Shown in pieces: positions 26,906 through 36,464 of a DNA stretch of 64,000 bases (position 1 is the first letter of the stretch; each line of letters opens with the position of its first letter). The position numbers and the translations under genes were made by a program. A model generated the notes under the pieces. The model ran no database searches. It was given only the letters and a program-made list of their open reading frames with translations, and was not told the origin of the DNA. This stretch comes from CANHBY01 sp031374415. Lineage in GTDB: Bacteria > Pseudomonadota > Gammaproteobacteria > Burkholderiales > Burkholderiaceae_C. The stretch spans positions 7,711-71,710 of the forward strand of contig JANMGB010000259.1 of assembly GCA_031374415.1 (NCBI GenBank), given 5' to 3'.

Positions 26906-28197
26906 GCTCGAAGCGCATCACACGCCGCGCGGCACTGCAATCGATGGGCACGCTGGCGCTGATGCTGGGCGTTCACACACCCAGCCGGGGCGCTCAGATT
27001 GTGGCGGTTCGGGTTTGGCCGGCCGCCGATTACTCTCGTGTCACCCTGGAGAGCGAGACGGTCTTGTCCGCCCAGCATTTCATGGCCGACAACCCGCCCC
27101 GGCTGGTGGTGGATGTGGACGGCCTGGAGCTGAGCCCCGCCCTGCGCGAGGTGGTGGGCAAGGTGCGTGCAGACGACCCGTTCATTGCGGGCATCCGGGT
27201 GGGACAGTTTCAGCCACGTGTGGTGCGCCTCGTGGTGGACCTGAAACAAGCTGTGGCACCGCAGTTGTTTGCCATCAACCCGGTGGCGGCGTACCGACAC
27301 CGGCTGGTTTTTGATCTCCACCCTGTGGCGGCACAAGATCCGTTGTTGGCCCTGGTGCAGGAGAAAACCCAGGCCGACAAACAAGCGGCTCAAACCGTTC
27401 AAGATGCCCTGGGGGAATTCATTGGGCAGACCGACAAAGCCCACAAGGCACCCGCCCCGCGTGAAGCCAAACCTTCGCAGGTCATGGAGAGTTTGATTGT
27501 GGTGGCGCTGGATCCCGGGCATGGCGGTGAAGACCCTGGCGCGACCGGGCCCAGCGGCTTGCATGAAAAAGATGTCGTGCTGTCGATTGCCTTGCAACTG
27601 CGGGACCGACTGAACGAGATGCCCAACATGCGCGCGTTTTTGACACGCGACCGTGATTTCTTCGTGCCACTGCAAGAGCGTGTGCGCAAGGCACGGCAAG
27701 TGCAGGCCGATTTGTTTGTCTCGATTCACGCCGATGCTTTTTTCAAACCCCACGCGAAAGGGGCTTCCGTGTTCGCCCTGAGCCAAGGGGCCGCCAGCAG
27801 CACAAGCGCACGCTGGATGGCCAGCCGAGAAAACGCAGCGGACATGGTGGGCGGGGTGAACATCAAGGCGAAAGATGCGAGCGTGCTGCACACGCTGTTG
27901 GACATGAGCACCACCGCTCAGATCAAAGACAGCCTGCGCTTGGGCAGTGAGGTCTTGGGGCAAATTGGCAAGGTCGGAGCCTTGCACAAAGACCGTGTGG
28001 AGCAAGCCGGTTTTGCGGTACTCAAAGCGCCTGACATTCCTTCGATTTTGGTCGAGACGGCATTCATCTCAAACCCCGAAGAAGAAGCCAAGCTCGCTAA
28101 CCCCACCTACCAAGCGCAACTGGCTGCGGCATTGGCCAAGGGCATTCAGCGCTACTTTGCGAAAAACCCGCCTTTGTCACGCAAGCGTCGAATTTAG
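26902..28197 (+). CDS. amiC: N-acetylmuramoyl-L-alanine amidase, Tat-exported
   Basis: This periplasmic zinc amidase splits septal peptidoglycan during cell division. The 431-residue product begins with a twin-arginine signal (ITRRAALQSMG), then an AMIN domain (residues about 32-135), a helical linker and an Amidase_3 domain (about 195-420) with zinc ligands in DPGHGGEDPGA and SIHADAF and the catalytic glutamate in LVETAFISNP. A long insert between the two halves with a blocking helix, as in AmiB/AmiC-type enzymes, suggests activation by an EnvC- or NlpD-like partner. The AmiC name is by architecture. Confidence 0.93.
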   Translation: MSSKRITRRAALQSMGTLALMLGVHTPSRGAQIVAVRVWPAADYSRVTLESETVLSAQHFMADNPPRLVVDVDGLELSPALREVVGKVRADDPFIAGIRVGQFQPRVVRLVVDLKQAVAPQLFAINPVAAYRHRLVFDLHPVAAQDPLLALVQEKTQADKQAAQTVQDALGEFIGQTDKAHKAPAPREAKPSQVMESLIVVALDPGHGGEDPGATGPSGLHEKDVVLSIALQLRDRLNEMPNMRAFLTRDRDFFVPLQERVRKARQVQADLFVSIHADAFFKPHAKGASVFALSQGAASSTSARWMASRENAADMVGGVNIKAKDASVLHTLLDMSTTAQIKDSLRLGSEVLGQIGKVGALHKDRVEQAGFAVLKAPDIPSILVETAFISNPEEEAKLANPTYQAQLAAALAKGIQRYFAKNPPLSRKRRI

Positions 28198-28206
28198 CGC
28201 CTAGTA

Positions 28207-28482
28207 CCCCGTCTCAGTGGATTTGAAAGGTTCATTCGCCAAGGCGAATAGGTGGCGCATTGGCAGGCGGAGCGTGCAGGAATGGAGTGCGCGCGGGCCT
28301 GTTGCGCCTCAGGCACCCTCCTGGATCCCCGCCTGCGCGGGGATGACGGGTGCATGCGGGGATGATGGGCGCGGGGGTTGGCATCTCGCCACGTCATTCC
28401 CGCGCAGGCGGGAATCCAGCAGCCTGTGCACTTCACGATGGGCCCCGCAACAATTCAACCTTTCAAATCCACTGCGACGGGG
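28207..28482. mobile_element. MITE-like element with 26-bp terminal inverted repeats
   Basis: Bases 28207-28232 and 28457-28482 are inverted copies of each other over 26 bases with a single mismatch at position 8 (outer end CCCCGTC). Inside lies a second inverted pair, 28321-28347 and 28393-28419, of 27 bases with two differences, each itself a palindrome around CCCGCxxGCGCGGG-type arms. The 276-bp element has no credible gene and lies between the convergent ends of the amidase and dedA genes. No clear target duplication is seen. It has the form of a non-autonomous transposable element. Confidence 0.7.
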
Positions 28483-28488
28483 CACCAG

Positions 28489-29151
28489 TCAACTACCCGC
28501 TTGTCCGGCCGACGCCGCTTGGCGCTTGGCATGCCAACCGCCATAGATCGCAATGAGCCCGGGGATGATGATCAAGGCCCAGATGATTTTTTCGAGATGC
28601 TCTTGAACCAATGGAATGTTGCCAAACAAGTACCCGACCGTGAGCAAGCCAACGACCCAGAGCACGCCACCCACCACATTGAATGTCGTGAAGCGCGTGC
28701 GACTCATCTCGGACACACCAGCCACAAAGGGGGCAAAGGTGCGCACGAAGGGCATGAAACGGGCCAAGATGATCGTCATGCCACCGTGTTTTTCATAAAA
28801 GGCATGCGCAGCCTCGAAGGCAGCTTTGTTGAAAAAGCGCGATCGCTCCCACTGGAATACTTTGGGCCCACAGTAACGACCGATGTTGTAGTTGACCTGA
28901 TCACCCAAAATAGCCGCCACCAGCAACACCACCATCGCCACGGGCAGGCTCATGAGCCCAGTGCCGCACAGCGCGCCGGTCACAAACAAAAGTGAGTCGC
29001 CAGGTAAAAATGGCATCACGATCAGGCCGGTTTCGACAAACACAATCAAAAACAGCAGTGCATAAACCCAGACACCGTACGACTGAACAAAGGTTTTGAG
29101 GTGCACATCAACGTGCACGATGAAATCAATCAAAAAGTGGGCAAGTTCCAT
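28489..29151 (-). CDS. DedA family membrane protein
   Basis: A 220-residue protein of the DedA/SNARE-associated family, thought to act as lipid scramblase or proton-dependent transporter that supports membrane homeostasis. Landmarks are ETGLIVMPFLPGDSLLFVTGAL, LGDQVNYNIGRYCG, and FYEKHGGMTIILARFMPFVRTFAPFVAGVSEM with the conserved arginine and proline residues. Several hydrophobic helices follow. It diverges from mutL. The specific paralogue (YqjA/YohD-like) cannot be assigned. Confidence 0.9.
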   Translation of the reverse strand: MELAHFLIDFIVHVDVHLKTFVQSYGVWVYALLFLIVFVETGLIVMPFLPGDSLLFVTGALCGTGLMSLPVAMVVLLVAAILGDQVNYNIGRYCGPKVFQWERSRFFNKAAFEAAHAFYEKHGGMTIILARFMPFVRTFAPFVAGVSEMSRTRFTTFNVVGGVLWVVGLLTVGYLFGNIPLVQEHLEKIIWALIIIPGLIAIYGGWHAKRQAASAGQAGS

Positions 29152-29238
29152 GGGTCGGCATTATCAGGGTTGTTCCCCCGCATGTCACTGGCCTGGCCTT
29201 GCGTGAACCGAGGTGTGTGCGGCGCATAGAATGCGTGG

Positions 29239-31101
29239 ATGCACGTCAACACCATGGAGCCCCCCGTCGGACCGCGGCCCATCCGGGAACTGCCAGATGA
29301 GCTGGTGAGCCAGATCGCCGCAGGCGAAGTCATCGAACGCCCTGCTTCCGTGGTCAGAGAGTTGGTCGACAATGCGCTTGACGCGGGTGCCCGGCAGGTC
29401 ACAGTCAAATTGATGGCGGGCGGCATTCGCAGCATCGTGGTCGAAGACGACGGACAGGGCATACCACGCTCAGAGTTGGGCCTGGCCCTGCGCCGCCATG
29501 CCACCAGCAAAATTGGGTCGCTGTCCGACCTCGAGCAGGTGGCCACCATGGGCTTTCGGGGGGAGGCGCTGGCCGCCATCGCGTCGGTGTCCGATGTAGC
29601 ACTGTCGAGCCGCACGCCGACGGCGGACCACGCCTACCGACTGGATGCACGCTCCGGTGAGGTCTTGGCTGCTGCAAGGGGGGTGGGCACCAGCGTCGAA
29701 GTCCGGGAGCTGTTTTTCAATACACCTGCCCGCCGAAAATTTTTGAAAACAGAATCCACCGAATTGGCCCACTGCGTGGAAGCTGTTCGGCGACATGCCT
29801 TGGCCCGGCATGACGTGGACTTCTCCTTATGGCACGAGGGCAAGCTCGTACAACACTGGCGTCGAGGCGAGCTGGAGCAGCGTTTGGCGGATGTCCTGGA
29901 CACTGACTTTCGCAATCAAAGTCAGGCCGTCTCGCTAGAGATGAGCGTGCTGCGCATCCACGGTAGGGCAGGCTTGCCCGAGGCAGCCCGCAGCCGTGCG
30001 GATCACCAGTATGTGTATGTCAATGGCCGATTCGTTCGTGACAAGCTCATCAGTCATGGCATACGTTCGGCCTACGAAGACATTTTGCACGGCGGACGCC
30101 AGCCCGCTTATGTGCTGTTCATTGACATCGATCCCGACAAAGTAGATGTCAATGTCCACCCCACCAAAATCGAGGTGCGATTCAGGGATTCACGCGAGAT
30201 TCACCAAGCGGTTCGGCGAGCCGTGGAAGCTGCATTAGCCGCTCCACGAGCTGCCTTGGCAGGGGGACTTCAGGCCACACAAGCACAGACCCAGGCCGAG
30301 TTTTCGCTGGAATCAGGCTTGCCCAGCAACACCTCGCAAGGCCCCATTCAACGTGCAGAACCCACTTGGGACGCTGCGCCCCGGCATCAAGGTCGCCTTG
30401 GCCTGGAACAAGCGGCCATTCTTTATGCGCGTGAGCCCTCCCCGACCTCTTTGCTGGGCGTAGGAGCCGCCGCGGGAACACCCACCCCGATTTCATACCT
30501 GCCCACTGAGGCAGGCTCATGGCCCCTGGGTCGTGCACTGGGGCAAATCGCTGGCATTTACATCTTGGCGGAGAACACCCAGGGCTTGATCATCATTGAC
30601 ATGCACGCGGCCCACGAGCGAATCGTCTACGAGCGGCTCAAGGGTGACTTGGCCGAGGCCAAACTGGCCTCACAGCCTTTGCTGATTCCTGCCACCTTCA
30701 CGGCAACCGCCCAGGAGATCGCCTGTGCGGAGACCCATGCAGAGCAGCTCCAAACCTTGGGCCTTGACTTGGCCCCCCTGTCACCCACGTGCCTCGCGAT
30801 CCGCTCGCAACCCGCGGCCCTGGCTGGTGCCGATGTGGTGTCGATGGCCCGTGCGGTGCTGGCCGAGTTTGCGCAATTTGATGGCAGCACTGTGATTCAG
30901 CGAGCGCAGCATGAAATTTTGTCCTCGATGGCCTGCCATGGTGCCGTGCGCGCGAACCGCCAATTGACGCTGGAAGAAATGAATGCGCTACTGCGTGACA
31001 TGGAGCGCACAGAACGTGCAGACCAATGCAACCACGGACGCCCTACATGGCGCCAAATCACCTTGCGTGAGCTGGACCAGATGTTCTGGCGTGGTCGCTG
31101 A
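29239..31101 (+). CDS. mutL: DNA mismatch repair protein MutL
   Basis: MutL couples MutS mismatch recognition to strand nicking. The 620-residue product has the GHKL ATPase motifs in order: VVRELVDNALDAGA, DDGQGI, RHATSKI and GFRGEALAAIASV. In the C-terminal domain DMHAAHERIVYE fits the DxHA(x)2E(x)4E endonuclease motif, and SMACHGAVRA and CNHGRPTW match the associated metal-site motifs, so this MutL should cut DNA itself, as in organisms without MutH. The start is ATG 29239, with a second ATG five codons on. Confidence 0.96.
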   Translation: MHVNTMEPPVGPRPIRELPDELVSQIAAGEVIERPASVVRELVDNALDAGARQVTVKLMAGGIRSIVVEDDGQGIPRSELGLALRRHATSKIGSLSDLEQVATMGFRGEALAAIASVSDVALSSRTPTADHAYRLDARSGEVLAAARGVGTSVEVRELFFNTPARRKFLKTESTELAHCVEAVRRHALARHDVDFSLWHEGKLVQHWRRGELEQRLADVLDTDFRNQSQAVSLEMSVLRIHGRAGLPEAARSRADHQYVYVNGRFVRDKLISHGIRSAYEDILHGGRQPAYVLFIDIDPDKVDVNVHPTKIEVRFRDSREIHQAVRRAVEAALAAPRAALAGGLQATQAQTQAEFSLESGLPSNTSQGPIQRAEPTWDAAPRHQGRLGLEQAAILYAREPSPTSLLGVGAAAGTPTPISYLPTEAGSWPLGRALGQIAGIYILAENTQGLIIIDMHAAHERIVYERLKGDLAEAKLASQPLLIPATFTATAQEIACAETHAEQLQTLGLDLAPLSPTCLAIRSQPAALAGADVVSMARAVLAEFAQFDGSTVIQRAQHEILSSMACHGAVRANRQLTLEEMNALLRDMERTERADQCNHGRPTWRQITLRELDQMFWRGR

Positions 31102-31153
31102 TCTCCTCTCCCCTCAGGCTCAATTGAGTTTGACCTTACCCCTTATTTTTTCC

Positions 31154-32320
31154 ATGGCCACTCTGAAGATAAAAAAATCGCCCGGCACCGGTTCACGCTC
31201 AACGCGTGCACCGGTGCGCGGTGTCAACGGCTTGCGTGCTCGACCCACGCTGGCTGACAAAGAAGCGCAACGTACCCCGCAGGCGGCAACAACTCCTCGG
31301 AGTTCATTTGACAATCAGCGGCCCGCACCAGCCTCAGGGCCCGTCAAGGTCCGTCGGCCCCCCAACGCCGAGGCGCACCCATTTGGTCCGACGCCCGGGC
31401 CACAGCCCCCGGGGTGGTCTTCTGACAACACCGCATTTTCTCCTCAACCACCACGCGTGCACCCAGGGCCGCACAGGCGCGCGCCTTTCGAGACGCCTGG
31501 CGCCATTCCTGGACGCTCCCCTGCGCGGCCCGAGCCCGCCCGACGATTGCACCGACCCGCGGCGCCTGCCCCTGACATGCGTTTGTCCAAACGCATGAGT
31601 GAGCTGGGCATCGCTTCAAGGCGTGAGGCTGATGAATGGATTGCCAAAGGTTGGGTGCGCGTGGACGGCAAGGTGGTCAGCGAGCTGGGCTCTCGTGTCA
31701 GGCCCGGGCAGTTGATCACTGTCGACACGCCAGCCAAATTTCATCAAGCTCGCAAAGTCACGGTGCTGTTGAACAAGCCAGTCGGCTACGTGAGTGGGCA
31801 AGCAGAGGATGGACACGAGCCCGCCTGGGTATTGATTCGCCCAGAAAACCAGTGGCTAGAAGATAGCTCAGGCATACGCTTTCGTCGAGAGCACACCCGC
31901 GGACTGGCCCCCGCCGGTCGGCTTGATTTGGACTCGGTCGGCTTGCTGGTGATGACGCAAGATGGCCGCATCGCCAAGCAGCTGATCGGCGAAGAGAGCA
32001 CTGTTGAAAAAGAGTATTTGGTCCAGGTCGCGCCAGTGAAGGGTGGGCCACCCTTGTCAGAAGCCGGCCTGGCGCTCTTGAATCATGGGCTGGCGTTGGA
32101 TGATGTTGATCTCAAGCCTGCGCGTGTCGATTGGGTCACAGAGGGCCAACTTCGCTTCGTACTGCAAGAGGGCAGAAAACGTCAAATTCGACGGATGTGT
32201 GAGGCCGTCGGCCTGCAAGTGGTAAGCCTGCAGCGTGTACGAATTGGACAGGTGCAGTTGGGGTCATTGCCGCCAGGTCGGTGGCGTTACTTGCGGATGG
32301 ACGAGACTTTCAGCGCGTAA
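31154..32320 (+). CDS. rRNA pseudouridine synthase, RluB/RluF-type, with proline-rich N-terminus
   Basis: The 388-residue product has an S4 RNA-binding domain (from MRLSKRMSELGIASRREADEWI, about residue 140) and an RsuA-type catalytic domain with LLNKPVGYVSG, the catalytic aspartate in GRLDLDSVGLLV, EKEYLVQV and GRKRQIRRMCEAVGL. The EKEYLVxV and RQIRRMCE forms are nearer RluF (23S U2604) than RluB. The first 135 residues are proline- and arginine-rich, low complexity and probably disordered; translation might begin later. It follows mutL by 52 bases. Confidence 0.9.
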   Translation: MATLKIKKSPGTGSRSTRAPVRGVNGLRARPTLADKEAQRTPQAATTPRSSFDNQRPAPASGPVKVRRPPNAEAHPFGPTPGPQPPGWSSDNTAFSPQPPRVHPGPHRRAPFETPGAIPGRSPARPEPARRLHRPAAPAPDMRLSKRMSELGIASRREADEWIAKGWVRVDGKVVSELGSRVRPGQLITVDTPAKFHQARKVTVLLNKPVGYVSGQAEDGHEPAWVLIRPENQWLEDSSGIRFRREHTRGLAPAGRLDLDSVGLLVMTQDGRIAKQLIGEESTVEKEYLVQVAPVKGGPPLSEAGLALLNHGLALDDVDLKPARVDWVTEGQLRFVLQEGRKRQIRRMCEAVGLQVVSLQRVRIGQVQLGSLPPGRWRYLRMDETFSA

Positions 32321-32509
32321 CATGGGGGCCTGAGAGGCTTCAGGGGTTTGCATACAGCGGTATCACGTTTTCCTCGCGGTCGCGGTCTATATCACAAACA
32401 AAAACAGTTTGGCAGTGCAATTTGCACCAGTGAAACCAGGCTCACTCTGGGCACACTGCAAATGCACATCAGTAGGCTACGGTTTGATACATCTGAGGAG
32501 TGACCCTTG

Positions 32510-33718
32510 ATGATTTCCATCTTTTCACGCGTCGTGTGGTCTGTCGGGATAGCCTCTGGACTACTGGCTGGCACCGCTCTGGCAAATCCCAAACCTGTGC
32601 GAATCGGGTTCATCTGTCCACTCACGGGCGGATCGCAAGACTTTGGCAACAGCGCGCGCCTGGGCGCGGAGTTGGCCGTCAAAGAGATCAACGAAGCGGG
32701 CGGCTATTTGGGACGCAAGGTTGAGCTGGTTCTGCGTGATGACAAAGCCAACCCCGATGAAGGCCGCAAGGTCTCAGAAGATTTGGTGCTCAAAGAGAAG
32801 GTCGACTTCACGGTGGGCTTTTGCAATACCGGTGTAGCGATGAAGTCACTCGAGGTGTTCCAGGACAACAAGCATCTGTTGATGGTGCCTGTGTCGGCCG
32901 GAACTGCGGTGACGGCCAAGTACCCTCCGGCATCCAGCTATGTATTCCGCATGTCAGCCAAAGACACGCTGCAAGCCGGCTTTTTGGTTCAAGAAGTGCT
33001 TCGCCGTGGGATGAAAAAGGTCGCGATTTTTGCTGACAAAACCGGCTATGGCGAAGGCGGCTTCAAGGACGTTGAGAAGTTCTTGGCCGAACAAAAACTG
33101 ACCCCTGTTTACGTAGGGCGCTTCGACCTGGGCGTGAAATCGCTCCAGCAGCAGGTGCAAGAAGCCAAGGCCGCTGGGGCCGATGTGATCATTGGCTGGA
33201 CCGTGGGGCCAGAGTTCGCCGTGTTGGCACAAGCACGCACTGCTGCGAAATTTTCAGGCCCACTCTACGGCTCGTGGCCCTTGTCGTTTCGGACGGTGTC
33301 TGAACGAGCGCAGGGCTCTGCCGAGGGCGCCATCATGGTGCAAACCATCATTCAAGACGTCAGCAATGAGCGTCGGTCCTCCTTCATCGCCCGACTGAAG
33401 CGCTACGCGGGCAAAGACTATGTCGATTCATTGATGGCTGCAGCGCAAACCTACGATGCGGTGCAGTTGATGCTGCGTGTGCTGTTTCAAACGAAAGGTG
33501 ACACCTCTGCAGACGCCCTGAAGGCAGCCCTGGAGAATTTCAACACCCCCTACCGTGGAGTGATCACCACACACGACAAGCCATTTTCATCGACGGACCA
33601 CGACGCGTTCAGTCGTAACATGATCTGGCTGGGGACGTGGTTCAAGGGGGAAGTGCAGTACTACGATCCCGAAGATGCCAAGCGTTCAAGCATCATCCGC
33701 CGTAAAGAGCAGCCCTAG
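32510..33718 (+). CDS. ABC transporter substrate-binding protein, branched-chain amino acid type
   Basis: A 402-residue periplasmic binding protein of the LivK/Peripla_BP_6 family. A signal peptide (residues 1 to about 25, ending GTALANP) precedes VRIGFICPLTGGSQDFGNSARLGAELAVKEINEAGGYLGRKVELVLRDDKANPDEG, the family hallmark. The ligand is unknown: amino acids, urea or aromatic acids are all possible. TTG 32507 and ATG 32510 are adjacent; GAGGAG ahead serves either. No permease or ATPase genes are next to it, so it works with a transporter elsewhere or is an orphan. Confidence 0.88.
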   Translation: MISIFSRVVWSVGIASGLLAGTALANPKPVRIGFICPLTGGSQDFGNSARLGAELAVKEINEAGGYLGRKVELVLRDDKANPDEGRKVSEDLVLKEKVDFTVGFCNTGVAMKSLEVFQDNKHLLMVPVSAGTAVTAKYPPASSYVFRMSAKDTLQAGFLVQEVLRRGMKKVAIFADKTGYGEGGFKDVEKFLAEQKLTPVYVGRFDLGVKSLQQQVQEAKAAGADVIIGWTVGPEFAVLAQARTAAKFSGPLYGSWPLSFRTVSERAQGSAEGAIMVQTIIQDVSNERRSSFIARLKRYAGKDYVDSLMAAAQTYDAVQLMLRVLFQTKGDTSADALKAALENFNTPYRGVITTHDKPFSSTDHDAFSRNMIWLGTWFKGEVQYYDPEDAKRSSIIRRKEQP

Positions 33719-33727
33719 GGCGTGTTA
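33713..33727. repeat. 15-bp sequence shared with the IS5-type left end
   Basis: CCCTAGGGCGTGTTA occurs here, spanning the stop of the LivK-like gene, and again at 63860-63874 where the IS5-family element begins. It may be a solo remnant of an IS end or a chance match. The bases after it differ (TCGAG against ACAAT). Confidence 0.4.
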
Positions 33728-33815
33728 TCGAGACGGTCTGCTCGTTACGAGAGCCTGTCGGTCGCTGTATCGTATCCTCCAGCTTGGTGCCTCCGTCTCT
33801 AGCGCCGTCAGGCTC

Positions 33816-34862
33816 CTACGCCAGATCAGCGGCTGAGGTGAAGGCGTCTGCGAAAAACTCGTCGGCAGGCAGACCGCATCGCTGTACCAAGTCAGCCCGA
33901 GCGGCGGCGACCATCATGGGGGCGCCGCACGCGTAGACCTGATGCTTGGACAGGTCTGGCCAATCTTGCATCACCGCCTGATGAACCCAGCCGACACGCC
34001 CCTGCCAAGCATCGTCCGAATGCGCGTCAGACAACACGGGCTCGTAACGCAACAAGGGCCACTGCTCGGCCACCTGTTGCACCCACTCGTGCAGGTACAA
34101 ATCAACGCGACTGCGGCAGCCCCAGTACAGGGCCACAGGCTGCGGTGATTGGCGAGCACGCAGGTGTTCGATCAATGCTTTGATGGGTGCAAAGCCAGTG
34201 CCTGAAGCCAGCAGGATCAATGGCTTGGTACTGTCTTCTCGCCAATAAAAACTGCCATAAGGGCCTTGCAGCCGCAAGATGTCACGCTCTTTCAAGGTGC
34301 TAAACACTTGATCGGTGAACACGCCGCCCGGCATGTGCCGAATGTGCAGCTCAATTCCGGGGTGGCCCGTGCCCAAGACTTCCAGCTGGCGATGGGGGGC
34401 ATTGGCCATGGAGTAGCTGCGGCGCTCACCACTGGGCAAAATGAACTCGACGTATTGCCCGGCGCGCCACTGCCAATGTTCGTTGGTAGGCAACTGCAGG
34501 CGCAGCAACATCACATCGGGGGCTAGACGCTGCAGGGTATGCACGCGCGCGGGCATCTTGCGCACGGGGTAGTCGCCCATATCGACAACGCCGCGTGCCT
34601 CGATGCACAGATCCGTTTGGGGGGCGGCGCGGCAGGTCAAAATCAATCCGGCTTCTTCTTCTCCCGCACTCAGTGCCTTGGCTTGGTGGGTACCGTGAAT
34701 GACCCTGCCCTCTTTCAGGCGACACTTGCACGATCCACACGCACCGTCTTTGCAGCCGTACGGCAATCCGACACCGTGACGTATGGCTGCCATCAAAATC
34801 GGCTCGTCGCGTTCAACTGAGAAAGAATGCCCACTGGGCTGGACGGTGACGGTAAATGACAT
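33816..34862 (-). CDS. ferredoxin-type NAD(P)H reductase (AscD-like)
   Basis: The 348-residue protein has an N-terminal plant-type 2Fe-2S domain (PYGCKDGACGSCKCRL, with the fourth cysteine in LTCRAAP), an FAD domain (RSYSMANAP) and an NAD domain (LASGTGFAPIKALIEHL, CGAPMMVAAAR). Homologues are often labelled CDP-6-deoxy-delta-3,4-glucoseen reductase, but the same layout serves many oxygenases, so the partner is open. It is not in a sugar cluster. It converges on the LivK-like gene with about 100 bases between that contain imperfect inverted repeats. Confidence 0.88.
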   Translation of the reverse strand: MSFTVTVQPSGHSFSVERDEPILMAAIRHGVGLPYGCKDGACGSCKCRLKEGRVIHGTHQAKALSAGEEEAGLILTCRAAPQTDLCIEARGVVDMGDYPVRKMPARVHTLQRLAPDVMLLRLQLPTNEHWQWRAGQYVEFILPSGERRSYSMANAPHRQLEVLGTGHPGIELHIRHMPGGVFTDQVFSTLKERDILRLQGPYGSFYWREDSTKPLILLASGTGFAPIKALIEHLRARQSPQPVALYWGCRSRVDLYLHEWVQQVAEQWPLLRYEPVLSDAHSDDAWQGRVGWVHQAVMQDWPDLSKHQVYACGAPMMVAAARADLVQRCGLPADEFFADAFTSAADLA

Positions 34863-34948
34863 GACGTACTCAATCTGGACTCAATATGGCTCGCACCAGC
34901 AGGTCAAGGTCAAAATCACCGCTGTGTGTCGACCCCCTATTGTCCCCT

Positions 34949-35854
34949 ATGCCATCGCCTGAGCGTCCTCGTTCCTTGCCCCGGATTTTTAAGCGCCCCC
35001 GGTTGTTGATCGTGGGGTGCGGCGACGTGGGCTTGCGCGTGGCCAAGCTGCTGCGTAGTCGCTTCCGATTGCGGGCGTTGACCTCTTCGGGGTCGCGTTG
35101 CGATACCTTGCGCGAAGCAGGCGTTCTGCCATTGCGCGGCAATCTGGACAACGCACGGTCCGTGCGACGTTTGGCAGGTCTTTCAGCCCGCGTTTTGCAC
35201 TTGGCACCCCCCCCCTTGCAGGGCCTGACCGACCCACGCACGCGGCACTTGCTGCAAGCGCTGTCGCGCTCGCCCGCCACCCGGCGTTTGGTCTATGGCA
35301 GCACCACCGGCGTCTATGGCGATTGCCAGGGGGCGCAGTTTGATGAAACCCGCGCAGTCGCACCGCAAACAGCTCGGGCGCATCGGCGGGTGGATGCCGA
35401 ACAGCAAGTGCGCGCTTATGGCGGGCGTGGTCGCTGCATCAGTGTTTTGCGCATCCCAGGTATTTACGCCCCTGACCGAGAGGGTGGACCGAGAGAACGT
35501 TTATTGCGCGGTGCGCCGGTCTTGCAAGCCGAGGAGGACGTGTACACCAATCACATCCATGCAGACGATCTGGCGCGCGCCTGCGTCCGAGCGCTGTTTC
35601 AAGGCCGCCCCCAAAGGGTGGTTCATGTGTGTGACGACAGTGACATGAAGATGGGCGACTACTTTGACTGGGCTGCGAGCTTGCTGGGTTTGCCTCGTCC
35701 CCCACGCATCTCACGGGCCCAGGCTGAGACGACGCTGTCGGCCATGGCCCTGAGTTTCTTGAGCGAGTCACGCCGCCTGCGCAACGAGCGTTTGAAACGA
35801 GAGTTTCGACTGACGTTGCACTACCCCACGCTGGCCGATGTCCGGGGGCTATAG
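34949..35854 (+). CDS. NAD-dependent epimerase/dehydratase family protein
   Basis: A 301-residue Rossmann-fold protein with LLIVGCGDVGLRVAKLL at the N-terminus, LVYGSTTGVYGDCQG in the middle and the ribose-binding YTNHIHADDLARACVRAL. In the active-site region the usual YxxxK is not clear (RVDAEQQVRAYG), so a catalytic role as an epimerase is doubtful; it belongs to the YeeZ-like group of unknown function. ATG 34949 is preferred over an arginine-rich upstream extension that starts at 34886. Confidence 0.8.
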   Translation: MPSPERPRSLPRIFKRPRLLIVGCGDVGLRVAKLLRSRFRLRALTSSGSRCDTLREAGVLPLRGNLDNARSVRRLAGLSARVLHLAPPPLQGLTDPRTRHLLQALSRSPATRRLVYGSTTGVYGDCQGAQFDETRAVAPQTARAHRRVDAEQQVRAYGGRGRCISVLRIPGIYAPDREGGPRERLLRGAPVLQAEEDVYTNHIHADDLARACVRALFQGRPQRVVHVCDDSDMKMGDYFDWAASLLGLPRPPRISRAQAETTLSAMALSFLSESRRLRNERLKREFRLTLHYPTLADVRGL

Positions 35855-35876
35855 AAGATGCGCTGGGCTGGCTGCA

Positions 35877-36464
35877 TTAGCGTCGGCCAAAGGGTGGGTG
35901 GCCCCGCCAATAACGAATGAGGATGAATGCGCCGAGCATGCCCCCCAGGTGCGCAAAGTGGGCAACACCCGACGCGGTTCCCGTGACACCCAACAGCAAC
36001 TCAAGCCCGCCATAAATGGCCACCAAGAATTTGGCTTTCATTGGTATGGGGGGGATGAGGGGCATGATGATGCGGTTGGGGAACATCATGCCGAAGGCCA
36101 GCAACAAGCCAAACAGGCCTCCAGAGGCACCCAGGGTGGGCCGTGGCGCCACCAATAAATTAACCGCCAGTTGGAGCAAAGCCGCGGTGATGACGCTGGC
36201 GATGAACAGCTGGATGTAGCGCTTGGGGCCCCATAAACGTTCAAGCTCCGCACCGAACATCCAGATACCGAGCATGTTGAAAAACAGATGGTTGAAGCTG
36301 CCATGCAAAAACGCGTAGGTCACTATTTGCCAGGGCATGAAACCTAGACCCACAGGGTACAGCGACAACCAACTGCTCAGAAGATTGCCCAATACATAGT
36401 CAAGACAGAACAGGGCCACATTGATCAACATGAGGGCCTGGGTGATCGGTGGGATGGAGGGCAT
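35877..36464 (-). CDS. rhomboid family intramembrane serine protease
   Basis: A 195-residue protein of six transmembrane helices. The catalytic serine lies in GASGGLFGLL and the histidine in HFAHLGGMLGAFIL, with the upstream HGSFNHLFFNMLGIWMFG helix motif typical of rhomboids. This is the compact form without the N-terminal cytoplasmic domain of E. coli GlpG. Substrates are not predictable. It is downstream of tRNA-Leu on the same strand with 164 bases between. Confidence 0.93.
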   Translation of the reverse strand: MPSIPPITQALMLINVALFCLDYVLGNLLSSWLSLYPVGLGFMPWQIVTYAFLHGSFNHLFFNMLGIWMFGAELERLWGPKRYIQLFIASVITAALLQLAVNLLVAPRPTLGASGGLFGLLLAFGMMFPNRIIMPLIPPIPMKAKFLVAIYGGLELLLGVTGTASGVAHFAHLGGMLGAFILIRYWRGHPPFGRR

